A DNA stretch of 64,000 nucleotides from Fusobacterium ulcerans (lineage in GTDB: Bacteria > Fusobacteriota > Fusobacteriia > Fusobacteriales > Fusobacteriaceae): contig NZ_CP028105.1 of the NCBI RefSeq assembly GCF_003019675.1, positions 2,434,282 to 2,498,281 on the forward strand, written 5' to 3'. Positions 46,674 through 54,721 of this stretch are shown piece by piece. How positions within the stretch are numbered: the first letter of the stretch is position 1; every line of letters begins with the position of its first letter. The translations under genes were made by a program, and so were the position numbers. The notes beneath the pieces are model-generated. The model was not told the origin of the DNA, searched no databases, and saw only the letters and a program-made list of their open reading frames with translations.

Positions 46674-47996
46674 ATGAATATTGCAGTTATAGGGACAGGA
46701 TATGTTGGGCTTGTTCAAGGGGTAATAATGGCAGAATTTGGAGCTAAGGTTGTATGTATGGATATAGATGAAAAAAAGATAGAATCTTTGAAAGAAGGAA
46801 AAGTACCTATTTATGAGCCGGGGCTTCAAGAACTTTTAGTAAAAAATATAAAAGGAAAAAGAATTGAATTTACAACAGACATTGAATATGCAGTAGAAAA
46901 ATCTGAAGTTATATTTATAGCAGTGGGAACACCTCCAGCATTGGACGGTTCAGCAGATCTTCATTATGTATTAGATGTGGCATCATCCATTGGAAAATAT
47001 ATAAATGATTATAAAGTCATAGTGGATAAATCTACAGTACCAGTAGGAACAGGAAAAAAAGTGAGGGAAGCTATTCAGAAAGAACTTGATGAGAGAAGAG
47101 AGAATATAGAATTTGATATTGTTTCCAATCCTGAATTTTTGAGAGAAGGAAAGGCTGTTGGAGATTGTTTGAGACCAGACAGAATAGTGATAGGATATGA
47201 AACTGAAAAAGCAAAAGAGATAATGAAAAAAGTATATGATGTACTCTTTATAAATGAAACTCCCTTTATGTTTACTAATATAGAGACAGCAGAGATGATA
47301 AAGTATGCATCAAATGCTTTTCTTGCAGTGAAAATTTCATTTATTAATGAGATAGCTCTCTTATCTGAAAAAGTAGGTTCTAATTCACAGGAGATAGCAA
47401 GGGCAATGGGAATGGATGGAAGGATATCACCAAAATTTTTGCATTGCGGTCCTGGGTATGGAGGTTCTTGTTTTCCCAAAGATACAAAGGCTATAGTGGA
47501 TATAGCTCAAAAATATGGAGAGGATATGTTTATAATAAAAGCAGCCATTGAAGCAAATGAAAAACAGAAGAAAAAGATGGTAGAAAAAATAATCAGTAAA
47601 ATGGATGGAGTAAATGGAAAGGTAGTAGGAATACTGGGACTTTCTTTTAAACCAGATACAGATGATATGAGAGATGCTCCAAGTATAGATATAATAAGAG
47701 GGCTTGTAAATAATGGAGCAAAGATTCATGCTTACTGTCCAGAAGGAACAAAGGAAGCAAGATGGAGACTGGCTGATATAGAAAAAAATATAATTTATTG
47801 TGCTGATGAATATTCAGTAGCTAATGATGTAGATGGAATTGTACTGCTCACAGAATGGAATCAGTTTAGAGGAATGAATCTGGATAATATAAGAAACAGA
47901 ATGAAGGATAACTTCTATTTTGATATGAGGAATGTTTATACTAAAGATAAAAAAGTAAGGGAAATTTTTAAATACTATCCGATAGGGCAGAATTAA
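46674..47996 (+). CDS. ugd: UDP-glucose 6-dehydrogenase
   Basis: 440 residues. NAD-binding MNIAVIGTGYVGLVQGVIMA, VGTPPALDGSADL, STVPVGTGKKV, NPEFLREGKAVGDCLRPDRI and the active-site cysteine in GPGYGGSCFPKDTKA. It oxidises UDP-glucose twice to UDP-glucuronate in the cytoplasm. It is the last gene of the operon, 18 bases behind the epimerase with AAAGGAGAG, and a terminator hairpin follows. It could also feed the polysaccharide operon upstream. Confidence 0.95.
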   Translation: MNIAVIGTGYVGLVQGVIMAEFGAKVVCMDIDEKKIESLKEGKVPIYEPGLQELLVKNIKGKRIEFTTDIEYAVEKSEVIFIAVGTPPALDGSADLHYVLDVASSIGKYINDYKVIVDKSTVPVGTGKKVREAIQKELDERRENIEFDIVSNPEFLREGKAVGDCLRPDRIVIGYETEKAKEIMKKVYDVLFINETPFMFTNIETAEMIKYASNAFLAVKISFINEIALLSEKVGSNSQEIARAMGMDGRISPKFLHCGPGYGGSCFPKDTKAIVDIAQKYGEDMFIIKAAIEANEKQKKKMVEKIISKMDGVNGKVVGILGLSFKPDTDDMRDAPSIDIIRGLVNNGAKIHAYCPEGTKEARWRLADIEKNIIYCADEYSVANDVDGIVLLTEWNQFRGMNLDNIRNRMKDNFYFDMRNVYTKDKKVREIFKYYPIGQN

Positions 47997-48002
47997 TAAA
48001 AA

Positions 48003-48042
48003 AAGCGAAGCAAACCCAAAAGGAAAGCTTCGTTATTTTTTA
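48003..48042. terminator. Terminator between ugd and the acetyltransferase gene
   Basis: CGAAGC pairs with GCTTCG around a 15-base loop, with A-run before and T-run behind. The flanking genes converge, so it may act on both. Confidence 0.7.
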
Positions 48043-48052
48043 TTAATTAAAT

Positions 48053-48508
48053 TTAAAGAAATAGTTCCATTTCATTATCATTTTCTTTGAAGCCTAAAGA
48101 TTTGTATATCTCTTTTCCAGCTTCACTGGAATTTAGCCACAGCTTTTTTATAGCTGAGTTTTTTGAAAAGGCTATTATCTCAGTTATGAGTTTTGAAGCA
48201 GCTCCTTTATTTCTAAATTCAGGAAGAGTGTACACATTTAATATATAACCTTCAAGCCCGACAGGATTTTGAAAATATGGTATTCTGCAAAAGATGCACA
48301 TAGAAGCTACAGCAGCTATACTGCCATCTATTTCAGCAAACCAGCAGAACAAATCTTTATCTATATGGTTTGTATAATAGTTTCCAGTTTCTTTGATCAA
48401 CTCTTCAATTTCACTATTTTCATCTATCTCTCCAAGCTCTTTAAATAAGGAAACTCTCATCTTAATGAAGTTTTCCTTATCATTTATGCTGCTTTTATAT
48501 ATTTCCAT
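48053..48508 (-). CDS. GNAT-family N-acetyltransferase
   Basis: 151 residues. The N-terminal strand MEIYKSSINDKENFIKMR, then the acetyl-CoA core GYILNVYTLPEFRNKGAASK (motif A, R-N-K-G-A-A), LWLNSSEAGKEIYKSLGF and the final EMELFL strand identify a GNAT enzyme. The substrate is unknown. It lies 23 bases behind the alpha-hydroxy-acid oxidase gene and probably shares its transcript. Confidence 0.87.
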   Translation of the reverse strand: MEIYKSSINDKENFIKMRVSLFKELGEIDENSEIEELIKETGNYYTNHIDKDLFCWFAEIDGSIAAVASMCIFCRIPYFQNPVGLEGYILNVYTLPEFRNKGAASKLITEIIAFSKNSAIKKLWLNSSEAGKEIYKSLGFKENDNEMELFL

Positions 48509-48531
48509 AAGCTCTCCTTATGAGGTAAAAA

Positions 48532-49548
48532 TTATTTAGTGATAATTTTTTTATCTACCTTGTTTATATCTTTAACACCTGTTAAAATCATAGCTTGTGT
48601 AAGCTGTCCTTTTAGTGTATCAAATATAGTTTTAACTCCTTCTTGTCTTCCGCCAATAGATCCCCAAGTAAGAGGTCTTCCAACAAGAACACCTTTAGCA
48701 CCAAGAGCTATGTATTTAAGGATATCTACACCTTCTCTTACAGAACCATCAACAAGTACATTGATTTTATCTCCAACAGCTTTTACTATATCTTCCACTA
48801 CATCACAAGGAGCAAGTGTTTCATTAAGCACTCTTCCTCCATGGTTAGAAACAACAATAGTATCTACTCCAGCTTTCACACAAAGTTCAGCTTCATCTAC
48901 ACTAAGAATACCTTTTATCATAAATGGAAGTTTAGTTGAAGCAGCAAGTTCTTTTATTTCTTCGAAAGATTTTGGTCCTACAGGCTGTCCAAAAAGCTTC
49001 ATAGTTATAAGTCCAGCTCCATCAACGTCTACACCTACAGCAACAGCTCCAGCTTCTTCAGCTAATCTTATTCTTTTGATTATTTCTTCATTGCTTCTAG
49101 GTTTGATAACAGCTACACCCATACCGCCATTAGCTTTTATTGCTTCTAATCCAGCAAGATAACAGCTGGCATCTCCTGTATCTCCAATCATTCCAATAGT
49201 ACCAGCGTCAATAGCTCCTCCTATTACATCAAGGCAGTATTCTTCTTCTGTAACTCCTCCTCCCATGTTAAATTTAGTTCCAGTTATAGGAGCTCCAAGA
49301 CATGGAAATGAAAGTTCTTTTCCCCAAAGATTAGTAGTTAAAATCGGATCAGTTGCGTCATGAATTGTTCTCATTACGACTTTTATATTTTTCAATTTTA
49401 AATATGAAGTTTTGAAAGATTCTCCTGTTCCAGTTCCACCCATTCCTGGTACTTTCCCGGAACACCAAACACCATCACAAATTTTGCATAAATTACAAAA
49501 ACCTTTCATTTTTTCTCTTGCATTTTCCTTAATAGTTTTAATATCCAT
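48532..49548 (-). CDS. FMN-dependent alpha-hydroxy-acid dehydrogenase/oxidase family protein
   Basis: 338 residues, TIM barrel. PFMIKGILSVDEAELCVKAG, the substrate-binding VVSNHGGRVLNETL with its active-site His and Arg, and LVDGSVREGVDILKYIALGA / GVLVGRPLTWGS (FMN phosphate) are the family motifs. The N terminus carries a cysteine cluster (FCNLCKICDGVWCSGKVPGM, C-x2-C-x2-C-x4-C) that classical lactate oxidases lack and that may bind a metal or Fe-S cluster. The in vivo substrate, perhaps lactate or another 2-hydroxy acid, is unknown. The ATG follows AAGGGGG and the promoter is at 49590-49618. Confidence 0.87.
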   Translation of the reverse strand: MDIKTIKENAREKMKGFCNLCKICDGVWCSGKVPGMGGTGTGESFKTSYLKLKNIKVVMRTIHDATDPILTTNLWGKELSFPCLGAPITGTKFNMGGGVTEEEYCLDVIGGAIDAGTIGMIGDTGDASCYLAGLEAIKANGGMGVAVIKPRSNEEIIKRIRLAEEAGAVAVGVDVDGAGLITMKLFGQPVGPKSFEEIKELAASTKLPFMIKGILSVDEAELCVKAGVDTIVVSNHGGRVLNETLAPCDVVEDIVKAVGDKINVLVDGSVREGVDILKYIALGAKGVLVGRPLTWGSIGGRQEGVKTIFDTLKGQLTQAMILTGVKDINKVDKKIITK

Positions 49549-49589
49549 ACTAAAACCCCCTTATAATTCTAAATTTCCACTACAATCCT

Positions 49590-49618
49590 ATCTTATACCA
49601 TCCTGGCTTTATTGTCAA
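49590..49618 (-). promoter_or_regulatory. Promoter of the alpha-hydroxy-acid oxidase gene
   Basis: On the minus strand TTGACA (49618-49613), 17-base spacer, TAAGAT (49595-49590), about 40 bases before the ATG. Confidence 0.75.
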
Positions 49619-49667
49619 TTAGATATGCAAATTTTCATTTTTTTGAAATCCACACAAATAAAAGATA

Positions 49668-49725
49668 TTGACAAAAAGTGTAAAATAAAGTAGTCTATTG
49701 ATAATAAGAATAAATTTTTTATACA
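49668..49725 (+). promoter_or_regulatory. Promoter region of ptsH
   Basis: Two options. TTGACA (49668-49673) with a poor TAGTCT at 49691, or TTGATA (49698-49703) with TATACA (49720-49725) at 16 bases. The second has the better core. Both may be used. Confidence 0.5.
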
Positions 49726-49757
49726 ATTAATTTTTAGATAAGAGGGTGGAAAGAAAC

Positions 49758-50021
49758 ATGGCAAGTAAAACTGTTGAAATCAAAAATGAAACTGGACTAC
49801 ACACTAGACCAGGAAATGAATTTGTAAGTTTAGCTAAAACATTTTCTTCTCAAATTGAAGTAGAAAATGAAGCAGGAAAAAGAGTTAAGGGAACTTCATT
49901 ATTAAAATTACTTTCATTAGGAGTTAAAAAAGGTACTAAAATAACTGTACATGCTGAAGGAGATGACGCTGATACAGCTGTAGAACAATTAGCTCACCTT
50001 CTTGAAAATTTAAAAGACTAG
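49758..50021 (+). CDS. ptsH: Phosphocarrier protein HPr
   Basis: 87 residues. It passes phosphate from enzyme I to the sugar-specific EIIA proteins. The active site is GLHTRPG with His15, and a Ser in the KGTSLLKLLSLGV segment stands where regulatory Ser46 lies in Firmicutes HPr. The start is ATG 49758; a GTG at 49746 is in frame but overlaps the AGGGTGGAAAG ribosome binding site. ptsI follows after a hairpin. Confidence 0.95.
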   Translation: MASKTVEIKNETGLHTRPGNEFVSLAKTFSSQIEVENEAGKRVKGTSLLKLLSLGVKKGTKITVHAEGDDADTAVEQLAHLLENLKD

Positions 50022-50029
50022 GTTTAATG

Positions 50030-50061
50030 GAAGGTACTGTATAAGTGCCTTCTATTTTTTT
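50030..50061 (+). terminator. Terminator/attenuator between ptsH and ptsI
   Basis: GAAGGTACT pairs with AGTGCCTTC (one G-U) around a five-base loop, followed by TATTTTTTT. It lies within the pts operon, so part of the transcripts would end after ptsH and give more HPr than enzyme I. Confidence 0.75.
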
Positions 50062-50108
50062 GACTAATTGTAATTATTGATAAAATGAATGAAGAAAGGG
50101 AAAAAAGT

Positions 50109-51836
50109 ATGAGTAGACAAATAAAGGGTATTGATGCATCACCTGGTATTGCAATAGGAAAAATATTTTTATATCAGGAAAAAGAACTTGTTATTGAAGA
50201 AGGAAAAAATTCTAATCCAGAGAAAGAAAAAGAAAAACTGTTAGCTGGAAGAGAAAAGTCAAAAGAGCAACTATTAGTAATAAGAGATAAAACTGCAAAG
50301 AAACTTGGAGAAGACAAAGCTGCAATATTTGATGGACACATTACGCTTCTAGAGGATGAAGATCTTTTTGATGAAGTAACTGAAATCATAGAAGATGAAG
50401 GAATAAATGCTGAAGCAGCACTTCAAAGAGGAATAGATGATTATTGTGAAATGCTGTCTAACTTAGAAGATGAATATTTAAGAGAGAGAGCAGCAGACCT
50501 TAGAGATATTGGAAAAAGATGGCTTTACAACACAGCAGGAATGGAAATCTTAGATTTGAGTTCACTTCCTCCTAATACAGTTGTAGCAGCAAAAGACCTT
50601 ACTCCATCTGATACAGCTCAGATAGATTTGAATAATGTAGTGGCATTTATCACTGAAATTGGAGGTAAAACTGCACACTCGTCTATCATGGCTAGATCAT
50701 TAGAACTGCCAGCAGTTGTAGGGACAGGAAATATATGTTCTGTTGTAAAAAATGGAGAAACTGTAATAGTTGATGCATTAAAAGGAGATATAATACTTGA
50801 TCCTTCAGCAGAAGAAATAGCAAAATATGAAGCTAAAAAAGTAGAATATTTTGAGGAAAAAGAACTTTTAAAACAATTAAAAGATAAAGAAGCTATATCG
50901 AAAGATGGTATAAAAGTAGGAGCTTGGGCTAATATAGGTTCTCCTAAAGATGTAGATGGAGTACTTAGAAACGGTGGAACAGGAATTGGACTGTACAGAA
51001 CTGAGTTCTTATTCATGAATAATGACAGATTCCCAACAGAAGAGGAGCAGTTTGAAGCATACAAAGCTGTTGCTGAAAAAATGGAAGGGAAACCAGTTAC
51101 AATTAGAACTATGGATATAGGTGGAGATAAATCTCTTCCATATATGCAGCTTCCAAAAGAAGAAAACCCATTCTTAGGATGGAGAGCTATAAGAGTATGT
51201 CTGGACAGACCTGAAATTCTTAAAACTCAATTCAGAGCATTATTAAGAGCGTCAGCTTTTGGACATATCAAAATCATGCTTCCTATGATAATGGACATAA
51301 CAGAAATCAGAAGATCAAAAGTTATCCTTGAAGAATGTAAAGCTGAATTAATAGCTGAAGGTGCTAAGTTTGATGAAAATATAGCTTTAGGAATAATGGT
51401 AGAAACTCCTGCTGTTGCTTTCAGAGCTAGAAACTTTGCTGAAGAGGTAGACTTCTTCTCAATAGGAACTAACGACTTGACACAATATACACTGGCAGTA
51501 GATAGAGGAAATGAAAATATTTCTCACTTGTACGATACATACAATCCAACTGTATTAGAAGCTATAAGACTTTCAATAAAAGGTGCTCATGAAGCTGGAA
51601 TATCTATTTCTATGTGTGGAGAATTTGCTGGAGATGAAAAAGCAACTGCCCTTCTATTTGGAATGGGACTTGATTCATTCTCAATGTCAGCTATATCTGT
51701 ACCAAGAATTAAGAAAAATATAATGTCTTTAGATAAGAAAAAATGTGAGGCTCTTGTAGAAGAGGTAATGGCATTAAATACATCTGAAGAGATTTTAGAA
51801 GTTATTAAAAAGTTTAATAAAGAAAACTTAAAATAA
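50109..51836 (+). CDS. ptsI: PTS enzyme I (phosphoenolpyruvate-protein phosphotransferase)
   Basis: 575 residues, the same length as the E. coli enzyme. Active-site His190 lies in GGKTAHSSIMARSLELPAVV. The PEP-binding barrel has GIGLYRTEFLFMN, TIRTMDIGGDKSLPY, FSIGTNDLTQYTLAVDRGN and the catalytic Cys in SMCGEFAGDEKAT. It phosphorylates HPr with PEP. The start is ATG 50109 behind GAAAGGGAA. An in-frame ATG at 50085 would add eight residues without family support. Confidence 0.95.
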   Translation: MSRQIKGIDASPGIAIGKIFLYQEKELVIEEGKNSNPEKEKEKLLAGREKSKEQLLVIRDKTAKKLGEDKAAIFDGHITLLEDEDLFDEVTEIIEDEGINAEAALQRGIDDYCEMLSNLEDEYLRERAADLRDIGKRWLYNTAGMEILDLSSLPPNTVVAAKDLTPSDTAQIDLNNVVAFITEIGGKTAHSSIMARSLELPAVVGTGNICSVVKNGETVIVDALKGDIILDPSAEEIAKYEAKKVEYFEEKELLKQLKDKEAISKDGIKVGAWANIGSPKDVDGVLRNGGTGIGLYRTEFLFMNNDRFPTEEEQFEAYKAVAEKMEGKPVTIRTMDIGGDKSLPYMQLPKEENPFLGWRAIRVCLDRPEILKTQFRALLRASAFGHIKIMLPMIMDITEIRRSKVILEECKAELIAEGAKFDENIALGIMVETPAVAFRARNFAEEVDFFSIGTNDLTQYTLAVDRGNENISHLYDTYNPTVLEAIRLSIKGAHEAGISISMCGEFAGDEKATALLFGMGLDSFSMSAISVPRIKKNIMSLDKKKCEALVEEVMALNTSEEILEVIKKFNKENLK

Positions 51837-51849
51837 TTTATATAAAATA

Positions 51850-52057
51850 AAATGTGGGTGACCCATAAGCAGGAATATAATTTTAAAACTTTTCCAGTAG
51901 AAATATTTGTTATTAATTTTGCTCATAAAACTAAAAATAGTAAACTCACTTCGTTCAAACATACTATTTTTTACGTTTTACTTACTTCATTAATTACACA
52001 AATATCTCTAATTTCCAAAGTTCTAAAATTTAACTTAGCTTTTAGTCATCCACATTT
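51850..52057. repeat. MITE-like palindromic intergenic repeat, copy 2 (inverted relative to copy 1)
   Basis: A 208-base element between ptsI and an acetyltransferase gene. Its ends are imperfect inverted repeats (AAATGTGGGTGACC at 51850 and GTCATCCACATTT ending at 52057). The core matches copy 1 at 40514-40759 in reverse orientation. The outer ends differ from copy 1. A 78-codon frame runs through it but shows no protein features, so I treat it as noncoding. Confidence 0.65.
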
Positions 52058-52074
52058 GTTATTTAGAAGTAGAA

Positions 52075-52623
52075 TTATTTTGTTTTAATAGCCATAAGCC
52101 AATAATGATTATTATTCCAATCAAAAGTACCAGACTCAGTCATTCCAACTTTTTTTGTATGAGCAGCATAAGAACGTGGATTAATTTGATTGATAAATGT
52201 AACCATATAAGGAAAATGGTCAGCCATACTTTCAAGAGAAAGGGCAAAAAGTTTTTCAAATATACCTGTACCACGATATTCCTTATCGATACACACAGGA
52301 CCATATTGATAAGAATTTTCAACTGTCAATATCTCTCCATCCAGCTTAAATTCTTCAAGATGTTCAATCATATGTGTAAATAACGGCCAAGGCTGCCAGA
52401 ATTTCCAACTTCCTGCAAGAGCAAATCCTACAATCTTATCACCATCAGCTGCCACTGTAATTCCTTTTTCAGTTTCCATCAAGTTGTATAATTGTTCTTT
52501 AGTAATGTTAGTGGTTACAAATCCATTTTTCTTTTCTTCTTCTGGAATTGTATTCACGTGATTAGCTTTCAGTAAATCTAACAAACCATCTAAATCATTA
52601 GGTAGAGCATAACGAATTTCCAT
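52075..52623 (-). CDS. GNAT-family N-acetyltransferase
   Basis: 182 residues. MEIRYALPNDLDGLLDLLKA begins the GNAT fold. The acetyl-CoA-binding part is YGPVCIDKEYRGTGIFEKLF (motif R-G-T-G-I). A C-terminal HTKKVGMTESGTFDWNNNHY follows. The substrate is unknown. It starts at ATG 52623 behind GGAGGTAATTTTAA and lies 54 bases downstream of the ceramidase-like gene, perhaps on the same message. Confidence 0.85.
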   Translation of the reverse strand: MEIRYALPNDLDGLLDLLKANHVNTIPEEEKKNGFVTTNITKEQLYNLMETEKGITVAADGDKIVGFALAGSWKFWQPWPLFTHMIEHLEEFKLDGEILTVENSYQYGPVCIDKEYRGTGIFEKLFALSLESMADHFPYMVTFINQINPRSYAAHTKKVGMTESGTFDWNNNHYWLMAIKTK

Positions 52624-52677
52624 TTAAAATTACCTCCATTTAATAAAAATATCAAATTCCAAGTAAAATATCTGATT

Positions 52678-53979
52678 TTATATTTTATGTAAATTTTTAA
52701 ATTGAGAAACAATTGTATCAACTAAAATTCCTCCGCTTTCCTTTCTAAGTGAAGAAACCCTTCCATGATAGATATAGTAAATAAGGTATGACCAGACTAC
52801 TTCATATCCCCCTTTGAGAAATTCTTCATAAGTGGGAAAATAACCACTGCATCCATTGGTATATCCACCAAGATATATTTGGTTGTTTTTAGTTTTTTCT
52901 GCAACATCTAAAGCTAGTTCACACATTATTTCCTCTGAAATACCACAAAGACAGCCATTATTTAAAATAAAGTACTGTATTTCAATGTCTGTATGCTGTT
53001 CAGTAATTTTGCTGTTATTTAGTTTTTTTACTTCTTCTAACCAGCTGCTTCCATCTATTCCAGCTTTTTCTTTTGCTTCTATGAGTATTTCATTAGCTTT
53101 TTCAAGAGAAGGAACATCAGAATAAAATCTCTTTATTTCAGAAAACATCTTCATTCTATATACTTCTTCTGGAACAATAGAGTGGATAATTTTATCAATA
53201 CCATCATATAATTCATAGGCAGTTTTATTTATCATTTCTATTGCTTCAGCAGGAGGAGTATTTTTATCTGTTTGTATTAAAGATGCCTCATATGAATGAA
53301 TTTCAAGAAAATCACTATTTTTCTGTCTATATAGAGGTCGAACATTTCCAGAAGCTCCTTGAGTTATCATAATATTACAATTATATTTTTCTTTTAAAAA
53401 TTTTCTTATGGCTCCAAAATAGTCAGCAGAAATAAAATAATTATCACTGCTTAAAATATTTGCATGAGCTGTAACTCTTAAAAGGATAAGTTTTATATCT
53501 CCACTTTTAGAATCGCTTATTTTTAATATTCCAGCTCTTTTATCTAAAGATTTATTTTCAGATCTTCTATTCTCTCCTATATTTGTTTCAAAACTTCCCC
53601 AGGCTGCTTTTACACCATTCATATTAGCAGCTGCTTCATTTACAGCTTCAAGAGTTTTACAACAGATAAAATCAAAATAAGAGCGTTCTATCCCATTGTT
53701 TGGAGCTGAATGTGTGTGTGAAAAGCATATCATTATTTTATCTCTTGTAATTTTTAGAACTTTTCCAATAGTATCTCTGAGATAGTTAGAATCTTCTATA
53801 GTAAATCCGATACTGTCTATAGTGATGATACATGAATATTCATTATCAAAACTAAACAGTGCACATTGAGTATAAAGTCTGTCTAAAATTCCTTTAGACA
53901 AATTATCTGCTCTGTAAAAACCTACCATTGTTATGGGATAATCAGGAGTAATATCCCTTTCTCCATATCCTGTTTTCAT
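52678..53979 (-). CDS. Neutral/alkaline ceramidase N-domain-like hydrolase
   Basis: 433 residues. KTGYGERDITPDYPITMVGF at the N terminus and CFSHTHSAPN with the zinc-binding histidines are the signatures of the neutral/alkaline non-lysosomal ceramidase family. MITQGASGNVRPLYR and YLGGYTNGCSGYFPTYEEFL complete the catalytic domain. No signal peptide is visible, so it seems cytoplasmic. It is shorter than true ceramidases because the C-terminal Ig-like domain is missing. The substrate is therefore uncertain. Its ATG overlaps the stop of a 43-codon gene (ATGA), so it is translationally coupled to it. Confidence 0.8.
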   Translation of the reverse strand: MKTGYGERDITPDYPITMVGFYRADNLSKGILDRLYTQCALFSFDNEYSCIITIDSIGFTIEDSNYLRDTIGKVLKITRDKIMICFSHTHSAPNNGIERSYFDFICCKTLEAVNEAAANMNGVKAAWGSFETNIGENRRSENKSLDKRAGILKISDSKSGDIKLILLRVTAHANILSSDNYFISADYFGAIRKFLKEKYNCNIMITQGASGNVRPLYRQKNSDFLEIHSYEASLIQTDKNTPPAEAIEMINKTAYELYDGIDKIIHSIVPEEVYRMKMFSEIKRFYSDVPSLEKANEILIEAKEKAGIDGSSWLEEVKKLNNSKITEQHTDIEIQYFILNNGCLCGISEEIMCELALDVAEKTKNNQIYLGGYTNGCSGYFPTYEEFLKGGYEVVWSYLIYYIYHGRVSSLRKESGGILVDTIVSQFKNLHKI

Positions 53980-54107
53980 TTGAAATCACCCCATTTTTTA
54001 TGTTTTTCTTTTTTCACAGGGATGTATATGTATTTTCCTTGAGCATATTTTTGAAGCTCTTCTATTAAATGATCTGGTAATATTATATCTGCATTTATAT
54101 ATTTCAT
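53976..54107 (-). pseudogene. Truncated CD3324-type small protein gene (N-terminal part)
   Basis: 43 codons from ATG 54107 behind AAGGAGTGAAACC, ending in TGA that overlaps the ceramidase-like start. The peptide (MKYINADIILPDHLIEELQK then YAQGKYIYIP) matches the conserved N terminus of the CD3324 family, small proteins of about 90 residues whose second half is a helix-turn-helix. Here it stops after KKEKHKKWGDFK, so the DNA-binding half is missing. It may be a remnant or may survive only as a coupling ORF. Confidence 0.6.
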
Positions 54108-54165
54108 TCTGGTTTCACTCCTTAGTTTTTTATTTCTAAGTTGCAGAACCAGTTTATCCAGTAAA

Positions 54166-54242
54166 GTTTTTCTCTATGCAAATACCACTGGAAGCACTGA
54201 CTCTGCATAGAGTAAAACAATATTTCTTCTTTCTGTTTTCAT
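54166..54242 (-). promoter_or_regulatory. Possible leader peptide and hairpin upstream of the ceramidase-like gene
   Basis: On the minus strand a 22-codon ORF (54242 to 54174) starts MKTERRNIVLLYAE behind AAGGGGTGGTG. Its second half overlaps an inverted repeat of 15-base arms with one mismatch (core CTCTATGCA/TGCATAGAG, 54166-54180 and 54204-54218). A short CTTAG/CTAAG hairpin (54121-54140) follows before the next start. A leader-peptide attenuator is one reading; decayed gene debris is another. Confidence 0.35.
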
Positions 54243-54318
54243 TATTTTCACCACCCCTTATTATTAATGGTTATTCCTGTTTCTATTATATTTTAAAATT
54301 ATAAGTCAGGCAAGGAAA

Positions 54319-54351
54319 ATAAAAAAAACGCTTCTTAAAACAAGAAGCGTT
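54319..54351 (-). terminator. Terminator of tRNA array copy A
   Basis: AACGCTTCTT pairs with AAGAAGCGTT. On the minus strand a run of eight T follows. The same hairpin recurs at 61889-61922 with a compensated base pair. Confidence 0.85.
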
Positions 54352-54360
54352 AAATACAAA

Positions 54361-54437
54361 TGGTGCCTAGAAATGGATTCGAACCATCGACCGTACGGGT
54401 ATGAACCGTATGCTCTAGCCAACTGAGCTATCTAGGC
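54361..54437 (-). tRNA. tRNA-Met (anticodon CAT, elongator type)
   Basis: 77 bases with encoded CCA. The acceptor pairs GCCTAGA with TCTAGGC, and the anticodon loop is TTCATAC. The regular first pair and the GAGC D-stem argue against the initiator. The CGGTTCATACCCG stem-loop is like the Bacillus elongator tRNA-Met. An Ile (k2C) tRNA is less likely. Confidence 0.93.
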
Positions 54438-54438
54438 A

Positions 54439-54514
54439 TGGTGGAGATAAGCGGGATCGAACCGCTGACCTACGCAGTGCAAGTGCGTCGCTCTCCCAAC
54501 TGAGCTATATCCCC
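54439..54514 (-). tRNA. tRNA-Ala (anticodon TGC)
   Basis: 76 bases with encoded CCA. The acceptor pairs GGGGATA with TATCTCC (one G-U), and the anticodon loop is CTTGCAC. Confidence 0.96.
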
Positions 54515-54521
54515 AGTGTTC

Positions 54522-54597
<76 letters not shown>

Positions 54598-54611
54598 TTG
54601 ACACAAGAATT

Positions 54612-54640
54612 ATAATATCATAAAAGATATTTTATGTCAA
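54612..54640 (-). promoter_or_regulatory. Promoter of tRNA array copy A
   Basis: On the minus strand TTGACA (54640-54635), 17-base spacer, TATTAT (54617-54612), the same design as the plus-strand cluster promoter at 26052. Confidence 0.8.
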
Positions 54641-54721
54641 TAATTTTTTTGATATTTTTTAGTTTTATAATTATTAAATTAAGCTTCAGCCCTTCTGGGT
54701 TTGAACAAATAATTTGACTGA

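Noticed and set aside
51852..52088. 78-codon ORF between ptsI and the acetyltransferase gene
   Set aside because: It runs through the MITE-like repeat, has no ribosome binding site and its sequence is explained by the repeat family shared with 40514-40759.
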